Below, in pieces: positions 1-7,824 of a stretch of DNA of 35,140 nucleotides. The stretch is from Eggerthellaceae bacterium (GTDB lineage: Bacteria; Actinomycetota; Coriobacteriia; Coriobacteriales; Eggerthellaceae). The stretch spans positions 1 through 35,140 of the forward strand of contig JAAWAY010000178.1 of assembly GCA_022792415.1 (NCBI GenBank), given 5' to 3'. The position numbers were made by a program, and so were the translations under genes. The notes below the pieces were generated by a model that did not search any database, was not told the origin of the DNA, and was given only the letters and a program-made list of their open reading frames with translations. Positions within the stretch are counted from its first letter, which is position 1. Every line of letters begins with the position of its first letter.

Positions 1-120
1 TCGCCGCAGAAAGATTTCTTGTGGTATACCACACCACATGAATTCGCAGCGTGGAGGCGACCGCAACCCTCCCGCCCCGCCGCTGGGCCACCCGCGACCG
101 CGACGTGCGAGAATCCGGCC

Positions 121-1065
121 TCAGGCGCGCGCCGCCTCCAGCACCATGCCGTGCAGGATGTCCGACTCACTCACCGTGAAGCCGGGCAGGCCGGACAGCG
201 CCAGCACCTCACGCAGGATGACCATGCCCGCCACGATGACCGGCGCGCGCGCCGGATCCAGGCCCACCACGCGCTCGCGCTCAGCCAGCGGCAGCGACTC
301 AAGACGCGCGGCCACGGCGTCCAGGTCGGCGGCGCTCACGTACGCGCGGTGCACGCGCGCCGAGTCGTAGACCGCCATGGCCTCGCGGATGGACACCACC
401 GTGGTGGCGGTACCGGCCACGGCGATGAGCCGCCCCACGGGCACGGACGACGTCAGGGCGGCGAAGAACGGCGCCATCTCGGCGCGCACCCAATCGCGGG
501 CGGCCGCGCGCTCCTCGGCCGTGGGCGGGTCGGCGCGGAAGAAGCGCTCCGTCAGCCGCCGGCACCCCACGTCGAAGGAGTGGGCGCGCTCCGGGGGCTG
601 GCCCGCGCAGCCGGCCACCACCTCCGTCGAGCCGCCGCCGATGTCCACCACCGCCACGGTCTCGCCCGGAAAGTCGCTGCTCGCGCCCAGAAACGACAGC
701 GCCGCCTCGCGCTCGCCCGGGATGACGGCCAGCTCCACGCCCCGCTCGGCCAGCAGCGCCGCGAACTCCGCCGCGTTGGCCGCGTCGCGCGCCGCGGACG
801 TGGCCATGGCGATGGTCGTCACGGGATGATCCGCGTCCGCCAGGGCGTCGCGCACGGCCACGTAGCGGTCCACGGCGGCCATCACGCGGTCCATGGCGGC
901 GCGGGACAGCACGCCCGAGGCGTCCACCCCCTCGCCGAGGTTGGTGATGGCGTACTCCTTGGCCAGCTCGGTGATGGCGCCGCCGGCGTCCACGTCGGCC
1001 ACGAGCATGCGGCAGGTGACGGTTCCGATGTCGATGGCGGCGTAGCGCCCTGGAACGTAGCTCAT
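121..1065 (-). CDS. Ppx/GppA family exopolyphosphatase/pppGpp phosphohydrolase
   Basis: ORF with ASKHA phosphate motifs (YAAIDIGTVTCRMLVADV, VAVVDIGGGSTEVV), ATSAARDA and VAGTATTV typical of Ppx/GppA. Confidence 0.9.
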   Translation of the reverse strand: MSYVPGRYAAIDIGTVTCRMLVADVDAGGAITELAKEYAITNLGEGVDASGVLSRAAMDRVMAAVDRYVAVRDALADADHPVTTIAMATSAARDAANAAEFAALLAERGVELAVIPGEREAALSFLGASSDFPGETVAVVDIGGGSTEVVAGCAGQPPERAHSFDVGCRRLTERFFRADPPTAEERAAARDWVRAEMAPFFAALTSSVPVGRLIAVAGTATTVVSIREAMAVYDSARVHRAYVSAADLDAVAARLESLPLAERERVVGLDPARAPVIVAGMVILREVLALSGLPGFTVSESDILHGMVLEAARA

Positions 1066-1132
1066 GGGACTTCCCTTCGCGTAAAAGGACCCCGCGGGCC
1101 GGGCGGCGCGCGGGCTTACGGCAGGTGGCGCG

Positions 1133-2215
1133 CTAGTCCACCCCGAACAGCGGGTCGAGGAAGGAGTACCAGGTGTCAGGCGCGGGCACCTCGCCGGCCA
1201 CGATGTTGGCCGTGAAGGTGGAGTCGTCCTCCACGTCGATGCCCGACACGCTCACGGACTGCTCGCCCTCCAGCACCCAGCCGAACTCGCGGCGCGCCTT
1301 GTCCTCGACGCCGGCGTCGCCCGACAGGTAGTCCACCTGGCGCTGGATGGCGTCGTTGCGCTGCTGGATGGCCTCGTACTCCGCCTGCAGGCGGTCGCGC
1401 TCGCGCACCTCCTGGTAGTACTGCTGGGCCGGCGGATACAGGAACACGACGGTCATCAGCAGGCAGACGGCCACGGCGCCCAGGGTGACGAGCCGGCTGC
1501 GGCCCGAGCCCGCCTCGCGCTTGTCCGACGGGCGCGAGGGCGCCGACGATCCGCGGCGCGCCGTGCCGTCGTTCTGCAGGCGGGCCGCGCGCTTGTGCTG
1601 GCGCCCCATCTGGGTCTCGTACACGGCGGCGCGGGGGCCCGCCTCGGCCGCCGACGGGCGGTCGTCGCCGTAGCGGCGCGTGAACTCGCGGTCGGCCTTG
1701 GCCTTCGACGCGCTGCGGCGCGCCTTGGTGATGCGCCCGAGCAGGCCCGATCCGCCCTCGTCGGCGCGGCGGCCCTCCTCGACGCCCTCCACCTCGTCGC
1801 CGCGGGCGCCCCCGCGCGACCGGGGGGCCTCATCCGCGCGGCGCACCTCGTCGCGCAGGCCGTCGTAGCGGTACGCCTCGCGACCAAGGCGCCCCGACCG
1901 GCCGGCGCGGGGCGCGGGCGCCTCGTCGGCGTACCAGCTGGGAACCGCCGCCGACCGGGCGGGCGCGGGACGGTCGACGCGCCGGGCAGACGCGGGGCGG
2001 GACGTATCGAGGCGGGACGCAGGGGCCCCGCTGGCAGGACGGGCGGCAGGACGGCCGGCCCGCTCACGGGAGCTGCTCATCCCCGGTGCGTCGCTGGCGC
2101 GCCGCGGGCGGCGCGAGGAGCCGGATGCCCCCTGGTCAAGCGCATCCCCAGACGCAGAAAAACGACGCGATCGCTTCGCGTCGTCAAAGGATACGATATG
2201 CGGCTGCCGACTCAA
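1133..2215 (-). CDS. Septum formation initiator (DivIC/FtsB-like) with long disordered basic N-terminus
   Basis: C-terminal TM followed by coiled coil (VCLLMTVVFLYPPAQQYYQEVRERDRLQAEYEAIQQRNDAIQRQVDYL). Start taken as TTG at 2215 behind GAAGGAG; the ORF track starts at TTG 2233. Confidence 0.75.
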   Translation of the reverse strand: MSRQPHIVSFDDAKRSRRFSASGDALDQGASGSSRRPRRASDAPGMSSSRERAGRPAARPASGAPASRLDTSRPASARRVDRPAPARSAAVPSWYADEAPAPRAGRSGRLGREAYRYDGLRDEVRRADEAPRSRGGARGDEVEGVEEGRRADEGGSGLLGRITKARRSASKAKADREFTRRYGDDRPSAAEAGPRAAVYETQMGRQHKRAARLQNDGTARRGSSAPSRPSDKREAGSGRSRLVTLGAVAVCLLMTVVFLYPPAQQYYQEVRERDRLQAEYEAIQQRNDAIQRQVDYLSGDAGVEDKARREFGWVLEGEQSVSVSGIDVEDDSTFTANIVAGEVPAPDTWYSFLDPLFGVD

Positions 2216-2353
2216 GTGAGTGCGCTCCTTCAAGCACGGGGTACGATGATTCTGCGTTCATGCGAGAAGCTATCTGCAGCATACCATAGCGCCCCCGCGC
2301 CCCGCTACCGTGTCACGAAACGGACAAGGCGGGCGGACATCCCCCCAACGCAG

Positions 2354-2387
2354 CGGTGCCCGGGGCGCTCTCGCACCCCGGGCACCG
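2354..2387 (-). terminator. GC-rich hairpin downstream of the feo/dtxR operon
   Basis: Perfect 12-bp arms CGGTGCCCGGGG / CCCCGGGCACCG just after the dtxR stop; no strong U-tract. Confidence 0.4.
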
Positions 2388-2411
2388 GACGCACACGGCA
2401 AAACGCGCGGA

Positions 2412-2822
2412 CTACAGGTTGAGTCCCTTGATGTAGGCCACCCACTTCTCGAACGACTCGTCGCTGATGGCGTGCTCCATCAGGCACGCCTCGCGGTCGG
2501 CCTGCTCCTCGGGGATGCCGAGGGCCTTGTTGAGGAACTGGAACAGCAGGTTGTGCCGGTCGAGCACCGACGATCCGTACTCGTAGCCCAGCTCGGTGAG
2601 CGTGATGTCACCGTAATAGGGCTGCTCGGCGTACCCCTTCTCCTTCAGCACCGCCATGGCCTTGTTCACCGATGCCTTCGACACGCCCATCTTGGCGGCC
2701 ACGTCGACGGATCGGATGGGCGACTCGGGCGTCGCCCCCAGCATGACCATGGCTTCGAGGTAGTCCTCATGGGACATGGACATCTTCTCCACCGCGCCCC
2801 TCCCTTCGTCAGTTCCGGCCAT
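2412..2822 (-). CDS. DtxR/IdeR/MntR-family metal-dependent transcriptional regulator
   Basis: EDYLEAMVMLG..., winged HTH (VAAKMGVSKASVNKAMAVLKEKGY), LTELGYEYGSSVLDRHNLLFQFL, C-terminal acidic/His metal-binding region. Confidence 0.85.
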   Translation of the reverse strand: MAGTDEGRGAVEKMSMSHEDYLEAMVMLGATPESPIRSVDVAAKMGVSKASVNKAMAVLKEKGYAEQPYYGDITLTELGYEYGSSVLDRHNLLFQFLNKALGIPEEQADREACLMEHAISDESFEKWVAYIKGLNL

Positions 2823-2858
2823 AGTACCACAGGCGCACCGGGGCTTTGGCGGGGAGGG

Positions 2859-3116
2859 TCAGCGCAGGCGGCGCTCCACGTCGTCCATGAGCGACGCGGC
2901 CGCCTTGCACGAGCACCCCTCGCCCGCCCCGGGAGAGGTCAGCCCCAGCGTCCCGCCCTGCGACGAGCAGCCGCTGCAGCCGGCGCAGGCGCCGTCGCCC
3001 TCGCCGTGGCAGTCGCACAGGCCCTTGCGGCACATGCGGCGCACGGCCAGCACGGCCAGGGCCGCGATGACGAGCAGCAGCACGACGGTGGAGGGGGTGA
3101 AGACGAGCTCTTGCAT
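2859..3116 (-). CDS. FeoB-associated Cys-rich membrane protein
   Basis: Short protein with an N-terminal TM then a Cys-rich tail (CRKGLCDCHGEGDGACAGCSGCSS), immediately downstream of feoB. Confidence 0.75.
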   Translation of the reverse strand: MQELVFTPSTVVLLLVIAALAVLAVRRMCRKGLCDCHGEGDGACAGCSGCSSQGGTLGLTSPGAGEGCSCKAAASLMDDVERRLR

Positions 3117-3167
3117 GGGGCGTCCTTTCGCGGGGCGCCGCCGCTCGGGCGGCGCCCCGTCATGATG

Positions 3168-5699
3168 CTAGGCGGTGTGGCTGGCAGCCTCGCCCTTGAG
3201 GGCGGGTGCGGTGGCCTTGGGGGTGGGGCGGAACAACAGGAACAGCATCCCCGCGGCCACCACCAGGGCGAGCACGGTCCAGATGCCGAACGTCACCTCG
3301 CCGGTGATGAGGCCGCCCAGCTGGTAGATGAGCAGGCCGACGCACCAGGCGAACACGGTCATGTAGCCGATGGCAGCCCAGGTCCACTTGGCCGACGCCA
3401 TCTGGCGGCGGATGGTGCCGATGGCGGCGAAGCACGGCGCGCACAGCAGGTTGAAGGCGCAGAAGGCCATGATGGCAGCCGAGCCGCCGCCCAGCATGGC
3501 CGCGAACGACGCCCACAGGCTCGGGTCGGTCTCGCCGACCTCCTCGCCCAGGCTGGTGAGGACGCCCACCGTGGCCACGACGTTCTCCTTGGCCACCAGG
3601 CCCGTGATGGACGTGACGGTGGACTCCCAGTTGCCGAAGCCCAGCGGGATGAAGATCCACGCCAGCAGGTTGCCCAGGCCGGCCATGAGGCTGTACTGGA
3701 TGTAGTCGTCGACCTCGGGGTCAAGCAGGCCGAACTGGCCCTCGTACATGCCGAAGTTCAGCAGGAACCAGATGATCATGGAGCTCAGGAAGATGATGGT
3801 TCCGGCCTTGACCACGTAGCTGCGCACGCGCTCCCACATGGACAGCAGCACGTTCTTGACGGTGGGCAGGTGGTACTGGGGCAGCTCCATGATGAACGGG
3901 GCCACCTCGCCGGCGAAGGCCTTGAACTTCTTGAGGATGATGCAGGACAGGATGATGGCGGCCAGGCCCAGGAAGTAGAACACGGGCGCGACCCACCAGG
4001 TGGCCTCGTAGTCGCCGCCGGCCAGGGCGCCGAAGACCAGCGCGATGATGGGCAGCTTGGCGCCGCACGGGATCATCGTGGTGGTCATGATGGTCATGCG
4101 ACGGTCCTTCTCGTTCTCGATGGTCTTGGTGGCCATGACGGCGGGCACGCCGCAGCCCGACGCGATGAGCATGGGGATGAAGGACTTGCCGGACAGGCCG
4201 AAGCGGCGGAAGATGCGGTCCATGATGAAGGCGACGCGGGCCATGTAGCCGCAGCCCTCCAAGAAGCCCAGCAGGATGAACAGCACGATGAGCTGCGGGA
4301 TGAAGCCGATGACGGCGCCCACGCCGGCGATGATGCCGTCCAGGATGAGCGACTGCACCCACGGGGCCGCGTCGATGGCCTCGAGCCAGCCGCCCACCAC
4401 GACGGGCACGCCCACGTGGTAGAAGCCGTAGTCGGCCGGGTCGGGCTCCTCGGCCTCCAGGGCCTCGGCGAACACGGCGGGCGTCACGCGCTCCGTCGTC
4501 ACCTCGCCGTCCTCGTCCTCGACCTCCAGCTCGCCCACGACGCCCGCGGAATCAGCCGCGTACATGAAGTTCTCGATGATCTCCTCATCCTCGGCGTTGG
4601 GCTCCTCGGCCTCCAGGGCCGTCAGGAACTCCTCGGTGTCCAGGCCCTCGTCCTCGGCGGCCTCGAGGTACGCCGCGATCTGCTCCTGGTAGCCCTCGAA
4701 CTCCTCGGCGTCGGCCTCATAGGCCTCGGTGTTGGTGTAGAGCCAGCCGTCGCCGAACAGGCCGTCGTTGGCCCAGTCGGTGACGAGCGTGCCCACCGTG
4801 GACACGGAGATGTAGTACACGACGAACATGATGACGATGAAGATGGGGATGCCCAGGATGCGGTTGGTCACCACGCGGTCGATCTTCTGCGTGGTGGTCA
4901 TGGCCTTGGGCGACTTCTTCACGCACTCGGCGCACACGGCGCTGATGTTGTCGTAGCGCTCGTTGGTGATGATGGACTCGGCGTCGTCGTCCTCCGCGTC
5001 CTCCAGCGCCTCGCGGATGGCGGCCACCTTGGACAGGTCGCCGGCCGACAGGTTGAGCTTGTCGATGGTGAGCGCCTCGCCCTCGAGCAGCTTGATGGCG
5101 TACCAGCGCGCGTTGGCGGGCTTCACGCGCGAGCCCAGGATGTCGATGATCTTGCTCAGGGCCGTCTCGACGTCATTGCTGAAGCGCAGCTCGGAGGCGG
5201 CAGGCTGGGCCCGGCGGGCCTCCTCGGTCGCCTTCGTGATGAGCTCCTCGAGGCCGCGGCCCTTGAGGGCGGTCGTCTGGACGATGGGGCAGCCCAGCTT
5301 GCGGGACAGGCCCTCCACGTCGATCTCGTCGCCGTTCTTCTCCACCAGGTCCATCATGTTGAGCGCGATGACCACCGGCAGGCCCAGGTTGATGATCTGC
5401 GTGGTGAGGTACAGGTTGCGCTCCAGGTTGGTGGCGTCCACGATGTTGACGACCACGTTGGGCGTGCCGCTCATGAGGTAGTCGCGCGTGACGATCTCCT
5501 CGGGGCTGTACGGCGACAGCGAGTACACGCCCGGCAGGTCGGTGATGACCACGTCCTTGTCGCGGCTGTACTTGCCTTCCTTCTTCTCAACGGTCACGCC
5601 GGGCCAGTTGCCTACGTACTGGTTGGCTCCGGTGAGGTCGTTGAACATGGTCGTCTTGCCGCAATTGGGATTGCCGACAAGCGCGATGTTGATTCCCAT
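3168..5699 (-). CDS. feoB: Ferrous iron transport protein B
   Basis: G1 GNPNCGKTTMFNDLTG, G3 DLPGVYSLS, NMMD; GYMARVAFIMDRIFRRFGLSGKSFIPMLIASGCGVPAVMATKTI permease core; large acidic insertion. Confidence 0.97.
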   Translation of the reverse strand: MGINIALVGNPNCGKTTMFNDLTGANQYVGNWPGVTVEKKEGKYSRDKDVVITDLPGVYSLSPYSPEEIVTRDYLMSGTPNVVVNIVDATNLERNLYLTTQIINLGLPVVIALNMMDLVEKNGDEIDVEGLSRKLGCPIVQTTALKGRGLEELITKATEEARRAQPAASELRFSNDVETALSKIIDILGSRVKPANARWYAIKLLEGEALTIDKLNLSAGDLSKVAAIREALEDAEDDDAESIITNERYDNISAVCAECVKKSPKAMTTTQKIDRVVTNRILGIPIFIVIMFVVYYISVSTVGTLVTDWANDGLFGDGWLYTNTEAYEADAEEFEGYQEQIAAYLEAAEDEGLDTEEFLTALEAEEPNAEDEEIIENFMYAADSAGVVGELEVEDEDGEVTTERVTPAVFAEALEAEEPDPADYGFYHVGVPVVVGGWLEAIDAAPWVQSLILDGIIAGVGAVIGFIPQLIVLFILLGFLEGCGYMARVAFIMDRIFRRFGLSGKSFIPMLIASGCGVPAVMATKTIENEKDRRMTIMTTTMIPCGAKLPIIALVFGALAGGDYEATWWVAPVFYFLGLAAIILSCIILKKFKAFAGEVAPFIMELPQYHLPTVKNVLLSMWERVRSYVVKAGTIIFLSSMIIWFLLNFGMYEGQFGLLDPEVDDYIQYSLMAGLGNLLAWIFIPLGFGNWESTVTSITGLVAKENVVATVGVLTSLGEEVGETDPSLWASFAAMLGGGSAAIMAFCAFNLLCAPCFAAIGTIRRQMASAKWTWAAIGYMTVFAWCVGLLIYQLGGLITGEVTFGIWTVLALVVAAGMLFLLFRPTPKATAPALKGEAASHTA

Positions 5700-5803
5700 G
5701 ATCTGCCTTTCCTTCTCCTACGGTGCCCCCGCGGGGGCCTCTCTCCCATGTTCGGCGGGCTCTCCCGCGCGCCCTCGCGCGCCTTCCCCGCCGTGAGACG
5801 AAA

Positions 5804-5819
5804 GTTAACTAACCCTAAC
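5804..5819. promoter_or_regulatory. Candidate operator GTTAACTAACCCTAAC upstream of feoB
   Basis: 16-nt motif sharing 12/16 positions with 6625-6640 upstream of the first feoA; inverted GTTA/TAAC ends. Confidence 0.4.
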
Positions 5820-5921
5820 TGCTGGCCCGTAAAAAAGCGCCGAAGCGCTCGCGGCCCGCGGGGCGGCCAGCCCTCCCCCGCGTGCCGTCAGCCGGGGCAC
5901 CCGCGTGCCCGCGGCGCCAGG

Positions 5922-6161
5922 CTAGGACACCAGCACGTTCTGCGCCTCGTCCTTGCGCAGCGACAGCTCGAAGCCGCGCACGGTCACCTCGATGGGATCG
6001 CCCAGCGGCGCCACCTTGCGCACGTAGACGTCCGTGCCCTTGGTGATGCCCATGTCCATGATGCGCCGCTTCACCGCGCCGTCGCCGGTCAGGCGGCGGA
6101 CGACGGCCGAGCCGCCCACGGGCACGTCGCGCAGGGTCTTCTCCTCACCCGTCTGCGTCAT
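5922..6161 (-). CDS. feoA: FeoA-domain ferrous iron transport protein
   Basis: Small SH3-like FeoA protein (TLRDVPVGGSAVVRRLTGDGAVKRRIMDMGITKGTDVYVRKVAPLGDPIEVTVRGFELSLRKDEAQNV). Start taken at MTQTGEE; the ORF track extends to 6191. Confidence 0.9.
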   Translation of the reverse strand: MTQTGEEKTLRDVPVGGSAVVRRLTGDGAVKRRIMDMGITKGTDVYVRKVAPLGDPIEVTVRGFELSLRKDEAQNVLVS

Positions 6162-6311
6162 GTTTCGTTCCTTTCGCTCAGTTCCCGCCAACTATCGATG
6201 GGGCATGCCGGAATCGCCCGGCCTCGTCGCGCAGACGCGGAGGCGGCGCGCACGCCTCCCCCGCCGCGGGCCCTCGCGAACGACCCGCCTCCTGGCGACT
6301 GTCCCCGCGAC

Positions 6312-6608
6312 CTACGCGGCCGCGGTGATGATCTTGGATGCCACCGACCGGTCGAGCGCCACCTGGGCGCCCTTGATCTCGACGATGAAGTTGCCGGCCT
6401 GCTCGCTCACCACGCGCACGGCCGCTCCCTCCACGAATCCGAGGTTCTCCAGGTGATGATGCACGTCGCCCTTCCCGCGGACCTTGACGATCCGCGCGGC
6501 GTCGCCGCTCTTCAGGAACGCCAGCGGCATCTGCGGGCAGTACACGCTCGACTCGCCGGCCGGTGCCGCGGCAAAGCTCGCCCCCGTCATCGCCATCACG
6601 CCTTCCAT
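6312..6608 (-). CDS. feoA: Second FeoA-domain protein
   Basis: MPLAFLKSGDAARIVKVRGKGDVHHHLENLGFVEGAAVRVVSEQAGNFIVEIKGAQVALDRSVASKIITAA. Met at 6608 has GGGAG upstream; the ORF track starts at 6620. Confidence 0.85.
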   Translation of the reverse strand: MEGVMAMTGASFAAAPAGESSVYCPQMPLAFLKSGDAARIVKVRGKGDVHHHLENLGFVEGAAVRVVSEQAGNFIVEIKGAQVALDRSVASKIITAAA

Positions 6609-6624
6609 AGCATCTCCCATCGAT

Positions 6625-6640
6625 GTTAGCTACCTATAAC
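6625..6640. promoter_or_regulatory. Candidate operator GTTAGCTACCTATAAC overlapping the likely feo promoter -10
   Basis: Shared with the feoB-upstream motif; overlaps TATAGG on the minus strand in a locally AT-rich region. Confidence 0.4.
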
Positions 6641-6753
6641 AAAAAGTATCTTACAGCAAACAAACGGGAAATGGAACCCAAGGATAACTTTTTCGCTGAG
6701 AATTGGGCGGGCGGCGCGCCACGGTGCCGGGGAGGCGCTCGTGCGCACCGCGG

Positions 6754-7740
6754 CTAGGGAAGCTCGCAGACGCACGACCAGCTGTTGCCCGTGCCGCGCG
6801 CGTGGGCGCAGCCGAAGCACGTCGCCTCGTCGCAGGGGCGACCCGAGCGCAGGACGGGCGAGAACAGGCCCTCCGGCAGCGCGGCGAACGCCTCGGGGGC
6901 CAAGGTGCCGCCCGTGTCGCGCACGCCGGCGGCGTCGAAGGACGCGGGGGCGGTGCCCACGTCGCCGGGGCGCGCCTGGTCGGCCGCATCCATGGCCGCC
7001 ACCGCCAGGGCCGCCAGCTGCTCCATGCCCCGCGCGGTGGGGTGCGTGCCGTCGGCCGCCTCGTAGTCGTAGCCCGCGGCGCGGATATCGGCCACCTTGC
7101 AGCCGTTCGCCGCGGCAGCCAGGCGGATGACGTCGTTGTAGTCGTCCAGGTCGATGCCGCGCAGGCGGTAGGCGAACCGCGGCTGCGAGGCGCCGCGCTC
7201 GCGACCGGGCAGCAGGGTGAGGCACCAGACGCGCGCGGCGGGGTAGGCGGCGCGCATGCGGGCGAGCATCTCGGAGTACGCGTCGGCGAAGCGCCCGAGC
7301 GCCCCGTCGTCGGCCGGGCCGGCCTCGCCCTCGGGCACGGCCAGCGCCTCGGGGCAGCGGGGCATGGCCTCGCTGCGCGCCGCGGCCTGCGCCCGCGCGC
7401 CGGCCCATCCGAAGTCGTTGATGCCGATGAACACGAGGATGTCGTCCGGGCTCGCACCCGCCTCGCCCGCGCAGGCGGGGCCGGCTATCTGGGCGATGCG
7501 CTCAGGACTGCGCCCCGCCGGGAACCCGGCCCCCTCGGCGAGTGACCCCGAGAACGACGCGTTGGCCAGCAGGCGCCCGCCGAAGTGCTCGATCACCTTG
7601 CTCCACCAGGTGTCCCCCGGCGCCAGCACGCCGGTGGAGGCGCGCAGGTCACCTTGGTAATAGATGCGGTTGGCGGGGTTGGTGATCCCCTCGAACGTCG
7701 ATATGGAGTCTCCGAACACCGAGAACGTGCGCTGGCCCAT
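6754..7740 (-). CDS. SGNH/GDSL hydrolase family protein
   Basis: Block I FGDSIST, block III GINDFGW, block V DGTHPTARG; Cys-rich C-terminal tail. Confidence 0.85.
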   Translation of the reverse strand: MGQRTFSVFGDSISTFEGITNPANRIYYQGDLRASTGVLAPGDTWWSKVIEHFGGRLLANASFSGSLAEGAGFPAGRSPERIAQIAGPACAGEAGASPDDILVFIGINDFGWAGARAQAAARSEAMPRCPEALAVPEGEAGPADDGALGRFADAYSEMLARMRAAYPAARVWCLTLLPGRERGASQPRFAYRLRGIDLDDYNDVIRLAAAANGCKVADIRAAGYDYEAADGTHPTARGMEQLAALAVAAMDAADQARPGDVGTAPASFDAAGVRDTGGTLAPEAFAALPEGLFSPVLRSGRPCDEATCFGCAHARGTGNSWSCVCELP

Positions 7741-7824
7741 GGCCCCTCCTTGCCCTCCCGTGCTTCAGCCCGCTTCGCGCCATAGTATACTGGCCCGTAC
7801 CTATCACGCGGAAGGAAGATCCCC

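Noticed and set aside
2310-6629. 1439-aa plus-strand ORF
   Set aside because: Antisense to the feo operon; His/Gly/Asp-rich low-complexity translation typical of a GC-rich shadow ORF.
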